Of a DNA stretch of 64,000 bases, positions 21,963 to 31,810 are shown in pieces. Within the stretch, counting starts at the first letter, position 1; every line of letters begins with the position of its first letter. The translations under genes were made by a program, and so were the position numbers. This stretch comes from Imbricaverruca yamaguchii (Eukaryota; Arthropoda; Thecostraca; Neoverrucidae): assembly GCA_034440575.1 (NCBI GenBank), contig JAOTOL010001523.1, positions 570,001-634,000 of the forward strand, in the 5' to 3' direction. The notes under the pieces are model-generated. The model made no database searches. It worked only from the letters and a program-made list of their open reading frames with translations, and was not told where the DNA came from.

Positions 21963-24924
21963 ACCTGGCGATGAGACGCGCTGGGCGTGGCGGATCGCGG
22001 GGGCGTGGCGTCGGGGACGAGCGACTCCGCCCACTGATGCGCGAGGAGGCGTCCGGCTGCGTATTTCGAGGCTTCTAACGTCAAGGTTTATGGCGGACGA
22101 GCGATGTTTTATGGAGCTGGTAGAAGTTGGGGGCGAGGGTAACTTGCCTCAGAATCAAGGGCAGTCGGCTCCTGAGCGTCGTGCTGGAGCGTTATCTCGC
22201 AAATTCGACCTCTGGTCACTCACTTTGAGGTAATTGAAGCTTGACCTGACTCCATCTTATCCGAAACATTTGGAGCCTATGCCTCCTACAGTATATGTCG
22301 GTGAGTTGCGAGGCAAAGCACATCCAGGCAAGCACGCACAATTATTGGCATTCACGTTAGCTATATTATAACAGTTGACGACAAGCTATGGAACTTACCT
22401 CGCAAAGTATGTCGACCATGCTCATCCTTAAAATATACTTGTAATTAACTTGACGTGTTAATTAGTGACCTTATGCCACCTTAAATGACCATGTATATGA
22501 CAAATTTTGCACCTCAGACGCACCTAAGATTGATCAAATGATGTGCCCGGCGGGCACGTCCGATCGCCGAAGAATTTCGACTAGCTATTTGGTATCCTTA
22601 GGTGCATCCTTTGGTGCGAAAACATATCCGATGTCATGTCAGATGGCAGCTATAACCTCACATATGGGTTCACGTTCAGTAAAATTTCGTTTCGAAAGCG
22701 TTATGATTGTTTCGTCTAATATCACAGTGTTGATGATTTAAGGGATTTGGAGGTTATGCTGACAACACTACATAGGACACCAGACTTTTTCAGGTCATCC
22801 GGGGACATTGCACTAAGCTAACGTCGGATGACCTTTTTCGTGTTTAGTACAGTTCTAGTATAATCTAAGCCGCTGAATTAATGCTTAGTGTTGATCGTTG
22901 CGCCAGACAGCCCAATACTAGACAATTTGGGATTATTTTAAAACTCAAGTTTAAAGTCACCACTTGATCTGATCCGACACGTTACCAATGCGTGGAAATA
23001 TCACTTGGCATATGGCCTATGGAGGATAGTTGTGTCTTCAATATCCAAATGAGCAAAATCGAATAGCATATGCTTTATATTCACATTTTACGTTTTCAGG
23101 TCAAGTTCGCATGAGGTGAAGGGTTAATGACCTGACATTTTTGAATGCAAGAGAACGGGCCAATCTTTGCCCATCAAACATGCTTTGATTCATACCCCTT
23201 GGAAAATAATTCCGGAAGTACGGTTCTCGAAATGTTTAATGTAATGAGGTCTGGTCGACATTCAGTGACCTCTAGGCCAGTGACCTGATATAAAATTTTA
23301 AAGATGAAGTGCATGCTTTGGTTTCACCTATGAATCAACACATGCACGGAGTTGGAAAGAAAATCGAAAAGGTTCATATACAAAGTTAGTTGTTTTTTAT
23401 CGACCTGACATGGGATGCCTTTCTTCCAAAAATGCCGAAAATTCATTGTGAACAAGCCATCGCCATAAATGTCCGACAAGGTCCTTGTGAGGATTTCGTA
23501 GCTTTGTGTCGTATAGGGTTGATCTTTATCTAAACTGAAATCGATCAAATCTCTTCTGAATTTTTCAATCCTAATAGGCATTTATGGCACCCTTCCCATG
23601 AGTAAAGTTGGATACCCCGATTATTGATGCGCCCTAAGTCCTAAATATCCAAGACTTCATCGCCGACTTGTCCATGTCCAATCTAACAAATCAATGATTA
23701 ACTGTTACTTGCAGTGCAGCGAGTTCTACGATGATATGCTTGCCGTTCCGAGTTTGCGCTGATAAATTTTGCGGGTTATTATTGCAACTTAGGGACGATA
23801 TTTGGATGCCAGCATGGCATGAGTGATAGATGTGAATCTATGGCACGAAGATAACTGAAAACGGCGGCAAGGCATACGAAATCAACCTGAATTAGCTTGA
23901 CAGAAAAGTTGTAGTTCTCTGAGCTATACCTGATAATATTTACATCCAAGCTTCTTATTTACCTGTGATTGTCAGCCCCTAAAATGACATCAATTGCTCG
24001 TGCACTGTGGTATCTGCAAGATGGTATGACCGTGAAGGCAGTATTTTGGTCTTTGTGTCCTGCAATAGTTGACTCTAGGACTATAAGCTGTAATATAAGC
24101 TATAAGACTATAAGCAAGTGAAGCTGAATCATTCACTTGTAAGATTACGTACGTTTACCGATGTAAAGCTGTGCAAGCTAATTGCTGTCAATCGGGTGTG
24201 TCACTTAGTATGCGCTTTTGTAACTTTTTATGCGCTTTGCATACACATCGTATACGCATTTTGCTTACACTTGGCATGCTGGGCCCCAAAATCATTTATT
24301 CCCCCTCTCCATTATTGGTGAAGCTTAACCATTGTGCCTTGTGGCTTGCTGCCGCCGACGAGACAGGATCCTCTCACTGGTGTTGATATGATTAGATGTG
24401 ATTCAAACTCGTGTTATATTGAAGTTTTTCATTGAAATTGTTTGCATGACATGTGCCTCGAAACTTGGTGCTGTACTTGCCAGATGGAAATAAGAAGACA
24501 GAACGCTGAGTTTTCAGGCTGTTGAAAAGCATGAAGGCTTTCCCAGGGATTTACACACGCATAGGTGAAAGTATTGCAAGTTCATAATCAGGGAAGTTAT
24601 GAGGAGTTTGCCGGGAGAGAATGGGAGAAATCGGAGTATCGAGGCGCGTTTTCGACAGCCCAGCAGTGTCAAGGATGTTTCTTTCAAAATTGAAGAGGTT
24701 AGTTCACCTACAAATAGAATCATCCGGGTTCTGCATGTATGCCCGCGAAGTACTTAACGCAAGTAGTTGGGACTTGACAGATTTCGATAGTTTTCATCTA
24801 GGATGCGACAGCTGGAGAACTGTATGCACCTTTGGTCGGCCCACGGCTTCCCCGTGGTGACCTTGCCGGTGTCAGCCGGGCAGCTGGGGTCAGGCGCGCC
24901 TCGCTCGGGGAACCACTCCCGCTG
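21963..24924. other. Longest stretch without arrays; no gene recognised
   Basis: Moderately AT-rich. AGGTCATCCG (near 22794) is mirrored by CGGATGACCT (near 22825). An 85-codon minus-strand frame at 23324-23581 is the most protein-like one here, but I do not recognise it and see no splice context. Confidence 0.4.
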
Positions 24925-25915
24925 GGGACCTGGTCACCTGAGCTGCTGGCTGTGGCGGCTGAGGGTCGGGGACCTGGTCACCTGAGCCGCTGGCTGTGGC
25001 GGCTGAGGGTCGGGGACCTGGTCACCTGAGCCGCTGGCTGTGGCGGCTGAGGGTCGGGGACCTGGTCACCTGAGCCGCTGGCTGTGGCGGCTGAGAGTCG
25101 GGGACCTGGTCACCTGAGCCGCTGGCTGTGGCGGCTGAGGGTCGGGGACCTGGTCACCTGAGCCGGTGGGCTGAGGGGGGACCTGGTCTGAGCCGCTGGC
25201 TGTGGCGGCTGAGGGTCGGGGACCTGGTACCTGAGCCGCTGGCTGTGGCGGCTGAGGGTCGGGGACCTGGTCACCTGAGCCGCTGGCTGTGGCGGCTGGG
25301 GGGACTGGTACCTGAGCCGCTGGCTGTGGCGGCTGAGGGTCGGGGACCTGGTCACCTGAGCCGCTGGCTGTGGCGGCTGAGGGTCGGGGACCTGGTCACC
25401 TGAGCCGCTGGCTGTGGCGTGGTCGGCTGAGCCGCTGGCTGTGCGGGGGACCTGGTCACCTGAGCCGCTGGCTGTGGCGGCTGAGGGTCGGGGACCTGGT
25501 CACCTGAGCCGCTGGCTGTGGCGGCTGAGGGTCGGGGACCTGGTCACCTGAGCCGCTGGCTGTGGCGGCTGAGGGTCGGGGACCTGGTCACCTGAGCCGC
25601 TGGCTGTGGCGGCTGAGGGTCGGGGACCTGGTCTGAGCCGCTGGCTGTGGCGGCTGAGGGTCGGGACGGCTGAGGGCGGGGACCTGGTCACCTGATGGTG
25701 GCGGGGGGGGACCTGGTCACCTGAGCCGCTGGCTGTGGCGGCTGAGGCCGCTGGCTGTGGCGGCTGAGGGTGAGTGGGCTGAGGGTCGGGGACCTGGTCA
25801 CCTGAGCTGCTGGCTGTGGCGGCTGAGAGTCGGGGACCTGGTCACCTGAGCCGCTGGCTGTGGCGGCGAGAGTCGGGGACCTGGTCACCTGAGCCGCTGG
25901 CTGTGGCGGCTGGCT
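24925..25915. repeat. 1-kb minisatellite, 44-bp unit, about 20 copies with truncations
   Basis: Unit GGGTCGGGGACCTGGTCACC + TGAGCCGCTGGCTGTGGCGG + CTGA. Several copies are internally shortened (for example near 25165, 25300, 25430 and 25650-25700), giving a ragged ladder in the middle and regular units at both ends. Confidence 0.97.
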
Positions 25916-26825
25916 GTGTCCGAAGTGGATTTGTGGCCGTTGGTTTACCGCATGAGGAGACGTGACAATGACGGCCGATGACGTTCGGCTAGGGTGTGTC
26001 GAACTTGTATGGTTCGCGAATTCGTTTGTCACAGTCGCATTCAGAGGTTATTCCGGTCGGATATCGCCCCAAGCGGAGTTAATTCTGGTTGCATGCCGCC
26101 CCAGCGGTAATTCAATCCAGCTGGAGCTGAATTTGGCGAAGAACCCGAACAAATTAGTCGACTACATTCCTGTCACACAGATCTTGAATATCTATGCCGA
26201 AGCTGGCGGTGAGAGCAGCTATACGTGTCAGGGAAAAATTGTTCAAAATTCATATTTCATGCTCATTAAGATTAAGATGGCTGCAAAGTGAAAAGCGTAT
26301 CGGATATTTGTTAGAAATTGTTGTTTTATGTACTATCCTGTTGCACCATTGTTGCCCGATCAATGGAATTTGTGTTACAGTAGTGCAGTATATGCGTACA
26401 GTAATAACAATTGTTAGTAGCAGCTGTCTATAATTTGTACATTATTTTATTTTGATGTGATAAATTTGGTACCTCACGCCGTGAAAAATTGCTTATGAGG
26501 CATATTGCCACCAGAGCAGTGCGTGTCGGAGCCATGCCGGTGCGGGTGTGTGTCTATCACAGCACGAAATCCGAGCTCGCGCATCCAGCATCGCCCCCGC
26601 CCCCGAGAGCAGATCAGCTCATTTGGCCAGTCGTCTGCACACACAACATTTGTGAGTGCCTTTGTCGTAGCTGTTGTAATGATAATAATAATACACTGTA
26701 ATCTAATAATTTAATTTGTGTTATCCTTACCCATGTTAATTTTGATTGGTGTGGGAGTTAACTGTTGTTTTCAGTATGTTGATTGCATTATTTTCATTAA
26801 TGACATAATTTATTTTGATAATGGT
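25916..26825. other. Non-coding interval, nothing recognised
   Basis: Ordinary composition. Could be intron of the MPDU1 gene that ends downstream, but no other MPDU1 exon was found. Confidence 0.4.
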
Positions 26826-26960
26826 TATAATAATAATGTGAAGAATAATAATAATAATACTAACAACAATGCTAATAATATTGACATTGCTTCTGATATA
26901 AATAACAATGATATTAATGAAAATACTATAATGATAATACTAATCGTACTAAAGATGTTA
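26826..26960. repeat. Imperfect (AAT)n/(ATA)n tract
   Basis: AATAATAAT-rich sequence with scattered substitutions. Confidence 0.8.
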
Positions 26961-27088
26961 GCACGAATAAAAGTAAAGAACAATAATAATTATATTGGTG
27001 AGAGTAATTCGACTTTCATTTCATGATTATTGCTCTTATATTTGTGATTATTCGTATCAATCGAAGCATTACATATATTGTATTATCA

Positions 27089-27184
27089 TGTATTATCAAA
27101 ACTGCAGCCCACATTGGCAAAAAAGAAAAAAAAAAAAAAACAAAAAAAAAAAATGATACTGTATTATCAAAACTGCAGCCCACA
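27089..27184. repeat. 25-bp direct repeat bracketing an A-rich insert
   Basis: TGTATTATCAAAACTGCAGC + CCACA occurs at 27089-27113 and 27160-27184 without mismatch. Between them are 46 bases: TTGGC, a nearly pure A run, and TGATAC. It looks like a target-site duplication around a minimal poly(A) retroinsertion; a local duplication or collapsed read error is the alternative. Confidence 0.75.
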
Positions 27185-27384
27185 ATATTGGTCGCCGATA
27201 TTGTTCATCACCGGCACTGGAATTTATGTAGTAAGTGTGCAATCTGGACGTGGCTAGATGCTGTCGATAAGTTACCGTTGGACTTCCTGTCGTTGCAGCT
27301 TGTGGTGTGTAGGAGAGCTAAAATCAGAATGTGCTACGCGGTACACGAAGTGTTGCCAGGCCTGGTTTAGTCCAACACATTGTG

Positions 27385-27546
27385 CGTGTTGCAGATGATC
27401 CAGGCGTCGGCCAACTACCGAGCCGGCTCCACCGGCCAGCTCTCGGCCGTCACCGTGTTCAGCGGCTGCTCGTGTTGCAGATGATCCAGGCGTCGGCCAA
27501 CTACCGAGCCGGCTCCACCGGCCAGCTCTCGGCCGTCACCGTGTTC
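27385..27546 (+). repeat. 76-bp tandem duplication of an MPDU1 acceptor and exon start
   Basis: 27385-27460 is identical to 27471-27546, with the 10-bp spacer AGCGGCTGCT. Each copy contains CGTGTTGCAG, a 3' splice acceptor, then the first 66 bases of the exon. The offset is 86 bp, not a multiple of three. Confidence 0.95.
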
Positions 27547-27741
27547 CTGCTGTTCGTCGGCTCGCTGGCGCGCATCTTCACCTCTGTGCAGGACACGGGC
27601 GACGTCACGCTGGTCGTGACGTTCGTCTTCAATTCGATCGTCAACGGCGTCGTGGCCGGCCAGGTGCTGTACTACTGGAACGCCGAGCCGGCACAGCAAG
27701 CCAAGAAGGTGGCCGGCAAGAAGGCCAAGAAGACGGATTGA
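27481..27741 (+). CDS. MPDU1: MPDU1, last coding exon (mannose-P-dolichol utilization defect 1)
   Basis: MPDU1 is an ER membrane protein of the PQ-loop family, needed for dolichol-phosphate-mannose and -glucose to be used in N-glycan, GPI-anchor and C/O-mannose synthesis. The exon encodes the C-terminal 86 residues. It opens with MIQASANY, aligned with LLQAATNY of human MPDU1. Next comes TGQLSAVTVFLLFVGSLARI with FTSVQDTGD, the second PQ-loop region and its membrane segment. Then a last membrane segment leads to LYYWNA, and a lysine-rich tail ends KKTD. That tail fits the KKXX di-lysine ER-retrieval motif; the human protein ends KKAQ. The exon starts in phase 0 after the acceptor CGTGTTGCAG, so the ATG at 27481 is an internal codon. 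Upstream exons were not found, so this is a partial gene. A duplicated acceptor lies 86 bp upstream. Confidence 0.93.
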   Translation: MIQASANYRAGSTGQLSAVTVFLLFVGSLARIFTSVQDTGDVTLVVTFVFNSIVNGVVAGQVLYYWNAEPAQQAKKVAGKKAKKTD

Positions 27742-28219
27742 TCTCGGCGTGGGCTGTCGCCGCCGGGCGAATAGGCTGGTAATGGCGTAGGTTAGTGTGG
27801 GCGCTGCTCGCTGCTGTTAGGCTTCGCTGCTGCATTGGTCTGTTTTTACTCGGGTTTATGCACGCTGTTGTATGGTCGCAGTAAATTGTACTTGATGGTC
27901 TGTATGATTTAAACAGTGAGCGCGAAGGCGTTGTAAAGTCGTGTTTGATCCCAAGACTTCGAAAACCTGCTGCGGTCGTACGTTTTCCATTGTATGTACT
28001 CATTACGTGTTTTCAAATGTCTGGACTCCACTGAGGCCCTGGTTCCGTCCTGACAGTGATAACTAGGGGACAGTGGGAACTATGGATCGTGTCCATGCAG
28101 CCAGTGTCAAAGTAATATCGAAGATGCAAAAAAAAATCAACTTTTTGGCAATCGGGGCAATCGGTTTCGTATCGGTCGGAACGGAACCAGGAATTAAGTC
28201 ACGTCAGTGTGTGTTCATC

Positions 28220-28225
28220 AATAAA
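28220..28225 (+). promoter_or_regulatory. Candidate poly(A) signal for MPDU1
   Basis: AATAAA 479 bp after the stop codon. A weaker AGTAAA lies at 27880-27885. Without transcript data neither can be preferred with certainty. Confidence 0.4.
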
Positions 28226-28330
28226 TAACGGTAGAATGGTGCTGACATGCGTGTGCAGGACCTATGTGGACGTACGCCGAGCGGTACCTCACGGACGGTA
28301 CCCTACGCCTGTAGAGCGCCGTCCACTTCT

Positions 28331-28399
28331 GCCACCTGAACCTATTCACCTGTCTACTGTACCACCTGAACCTATTCACCTGTCCACTGTACCACCTGA
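28331..28399. repeat. 30-bp tandem repeat x 2.3
   Basis: CCACCTGAACCTATTCACCT + GT(C)ACTGTA-type units, nearly identical. Confidence 0.9.
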
Positions 28400-29546
28400 T
28401 ACTCTCGGAGCGTCCAGTGGGCAGCGCTGTGAAGGCCAAACAGTGGTTGAGCGGCTAGATTTGGATGGCGTTTTGGATAGCGTTTTGGATAGCGATGACC
28501 ATGTGGTGTGCTCTGCCGGTGGTGTGTGGGATCGGGGTGTTTAAATTAAAGCTTGACGTCACTTACTTTATAACAGTTTCCTCGCGCATGCTGACACAAA
28601 TCGTCCCCAGAAGCAATTGGACTAAAACCAACTGGCACTAGCATGTGGGAAAACAAGAGCAAGAAGAAATCCCTCAAAATTCGCATGGGTTTGCTGCACC
28701 GCTTTTCCAGTCTCGCCCGCGCTGTACCTGTTGCAGGTGCTGTGCCTGTCGGTCCAGGTCCTCCTAGTGTCCTCCTCCTCCTCCTCCTTTCTTCGACTCG
28801 GTCAGTTGGAAGTGAACGGTCTTAGGCTTGTTTTATGCGTTATACGCCGTGTCTCAGCTGTGGTGGCCATGTCCGTCGATTTGGGTTTGTCGTGACCCAG
28901 TGTTAAAATGATGGTTTTTCATTAGGTGTGAGATGTCGAAACGAGCACAGTGGGATGTTGAAACTTGCCTTGGAATTAGTGTTACTTAAAATATTTGTAT
29001 GTCTCAGACTACTATTTGAGCCAGTGACATACTTATGACTGTACTGAGCATGAGCACATTGCTTATGAGTGAGAAAGGACTTCATGAAGACACGAAGACT
29101 TCATAAGAGCCAATCAAGGAGCAGGATGTCAGTACTTCATGGAGGAGGATGTCGATTGAGTGTTCAGAAGGTGGTATATTCCACCCTATTTCACGAATAA
29201 TTTATCATTGTCATCACCTGACTGGCAATGTTTATTCAAGGGAATAATTATCAAGTACAGTGCTGCGAATGTGTTGCGAACGTGGTGTGTTGCGATGCGG
29301 TGTTCTCAATGCCAGTAGTGGTCGGTGCCATTACCGGATTGTTTTGTTCTGCTGCGTCATGGTATCCTTGCCTCATACCGAACTCCTCACATACATGGAG
29401 GGGTCGTAGCAGTATACATGATTTAACCATACTCGAAACGCCCGCTCGGTTTGCCTGTACATTTTGCAGACATTATTGACAGGTGGTTGGATCCAGCATC
29501 TAGGGTATTTCAGCTTCAGCGGCCACCTCAATCGTTTGCCCCCAAA
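28400..29546. other. Non-coding interval, nothing recognised
   Basis: Downstream of MPDU1. A CRE-like TGACGTCA lies near 28554. No domain seen. Confidence 0.4.
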
Positions 29547-29565
29547 CAGGGGCGCAACCAGAATA

Positions 29566-29601
29566 TTCTGCCATGGCATTCCAGGGAATGCCATGGCAGA
29601 A
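29566..29601. other. Near-perfect 36-bp palindrome
   Basis: TTCTGCCATGGCATTCC (29566-29582) is the exact reverse complement of 29585-29601, with only AG between. With one mismatch the pairing extends a few bases further. CAGGGGCGCAACCAG, which resembles a hAT terminus, starts at 29547 just to its left, but no matching right end was found. Confidence 0.9.
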
Positions 29602-31150
29602 CATTTTCGATCGAGAGGCGTGTCATGGGAGAACCCTGTCAAGGAAGGTCAGGCCCCAGTCCATTCTGTGGTGCTTCTGCTCCCTAATGTTCTCTGTGAG
29701 CCATCTGAGCTCTGGACACTATGAACACTATGCATTCCTCTTTTCATTCACCGTTTCCTCTCGTGCGCCTGATTTGACTACCTCAGCCGAAATCCGAGAA
29801 CTCTGGGTCGATTCGCAGTGCAGTGGCATTCTCGCGTGCCGTGGCGTTCGTCGCCGCACCGACTTGGTCTGACTGTCTGCCACGTCAATACACCGTCGCC
29901 GCACGTCCACGGCGCGCTGTCTCGTCACGAGAGAGGAAGCTGACCGGCAGACTCGGCGGCACCGGGCCGGCCGCGCCGCGTCTCCAAGGTCGGCGTCGCG
30001 CGCCGCCGGCTGCCTGTGCGCCACGGCCGCCGCACCGCCCTTCTAATTGTCGCCGCGCCGCGCCGGGGCCGTGACTGGACCGCGTCGCGGCGCAAAAACG
30101 CCGCCCCGCCCGCCGCCCGCACAAGAAAATGTAAATGTACTTTGGCGGGCCCGCCCAGCTGTCAATTACCGCCCGCTTTTGTGTATTTGATAATGACAAT
30201 GTCGGCGGGCCGACGACAGCGGGGTGACCGGAGCCCGGGCGGACGGACACGCCAAGCCGGCTATTTGGCCGGTTAATTGTTTCAGTGGCGGGCGAGATGC
30301 CGGCCGGAGATACGGCACGTGCGGCCCGCGGCGTCGCGTCTGGCGAGGCGGCCGCCGCGGCTCGGCGCCGGCCGCAGGTGGTTCGCCGCCGCCGGCCGCG
30401 GCAGAAGCGGCGCGCGCCGCCGCTCCGGGCGACGGCCGCCGGTCCTGACGGTCCTGACGGCCAGCAGTGGCGCCTCGTGCCGGCTCGAAACACGCAGCCG
30501 CTCAACAGTTCCTCGTGAATGTGTGGGCTCCTCCAGGCCAGAGTGCACGGTTGAGGGGACATTCGAATCGTGATGTGCATTTGCTTCGTGCAACGACATG
30601 ATTTTACAACTTACGTAACTATGACACAACTTATGACAACAACTTACGTAACTATTCAAGCATATATCGCCCTCGATGTCATTGTGACTTAGCACATTGG
30701 TAATCATATCAGCCTTATCCAAGACATCGCCCAATATCATTATAAAAGCGATACGTACGATAATTTTCAGCCTCATCGATAAGTTTTTTTTCTGTAGATT
30801 GCTTCTTCGCCGCAGAAGTGTCGGATACCTGTTGAGGCCGCCAGCCGTGCACTGCAGCCACTAGTGGCGACAGGTGCAGCGCACCAGCGGTGACGCCACC
30901 AGCCGAGCGGGCACGGCCTGCCATTGAGGCGGCGGCACGGTCTACAGCCGCCTAACGAGCCGGCTGTCGGCGCGCGTCGGCAGCTCGTCACCGCCGCCGG
31001 CCACATATTCGCCGGCTGTAATGACCACGCCTAACGACCGGCGGCCGGTGCGGCGTCGTGCCGAGACGCGAGCCGCTGACCGTCGGCCATTCAGCCGGGC
31101 CTTTCAGCAGGCCGACATCGACCCGCCGCGACGACCGTAATTAAGACCAG
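29602..31150. other. Non-coding interval with a CpG-dense block
   Basis: 29880-30520 and 30830-31130 are CpG-dense and hold overlapping chance frames on both strands (up to 231 codons on the minus strand), with no recognisable domain. An unidentified promoter or first exon is possible. Confidence 0.4.
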
Positions 31151-31276
31151 GCTGGCGGCCGGCTGGCGGCTCGGCGGTGACCTGACCTCGCCGGAGGTGA
31201 GACGGTGACCTGTGCTGGCGGCCGGCTGGCGGCTCGGCGGTGACCTGACCTCGCCGGAGGTGAGCCGGCGACCTGT
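31151..31276. repeat. 63-bp tandem repeat x 2
   Basis: GCTGGCGGCCGGCTGGCGGC starts at 31151 and 31214. The second copy differs at AGACGG/AGCCGG and nearby. Confidence 0.92.
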
Positions 31277-31341
31277 GCTGGCGGCGTCACACGGTCACAC
31301 GGCAGCCTGTGGTGACGAGGCGGACCGAGGCGTGTCGACGC

Positions 31342-31612
31342 TCTCCTCCAACTGCCGTCGGGACACGGACGCTCCTCCAACTGCCGTCGGGACACGGACG
31401 CTCTCTCCAACTGCCGTCGGGACACGGACGTTCTCCCCAACTGCCAGTCGGGACACGGACGCTCTCCTCCAACTGCCGTCGGGACACGGACTCTCTCCTC
31501 CAACTGCCGTCGGGACACGGACGCTCTCCAACTGCCAGTCGGGACACGGACGCTCTCCCCCAACTGCCATCGGGACACGGACGCTCTCCTCCAACTGCCA
31601 GTCGAAACACGG
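31342..31612. repeat. Minisatellite, about 29-33-bp unit x 9
   Basis: CTCCAACTGCCGTCGGGACACGGACGCTCT-type units with one- to four-base length changes and CCAGTC/CCGTC alternation. Confidence 0.93.
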
Positions 31613-31769
31613 ACGTCAGTGCAGGGTTGAAACGTGATTGGATGATTGGAGATCCCGGGTGGATCGGTTTCAAATCACCCTGGATTGGTACCCTGCCTTT
31701 CTTCGTGTTGCTGATGTTAATTGTTATTTCATTATTCAATTTGAAAATATGTATTGAATATATGGACTT

Positions 31770-31810
31770 CCCCCCCCCCCAACACACACATACACACACA
31801 CACACACACT
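31770..31810. repeat. Poly(C) then (CA)n microsatellite
   Basis: A run of 10 C followed by about 15 CA units. Confidence 0.95.

Noticed and set aside
27331..27480. In-frame N-terminal extension of the MPDU1 exon
   Set aside because: The upstream frame reads the duplicated block out of phase and unrelated intronic sequence; the acceptor at 27471-27480 sets the exon start.
29547..29640. A complete hAT element starting CAGGGGCGCAACCAG
   Set aside because: No inverted right end and no 8-bp direct repeat could be found nearby.
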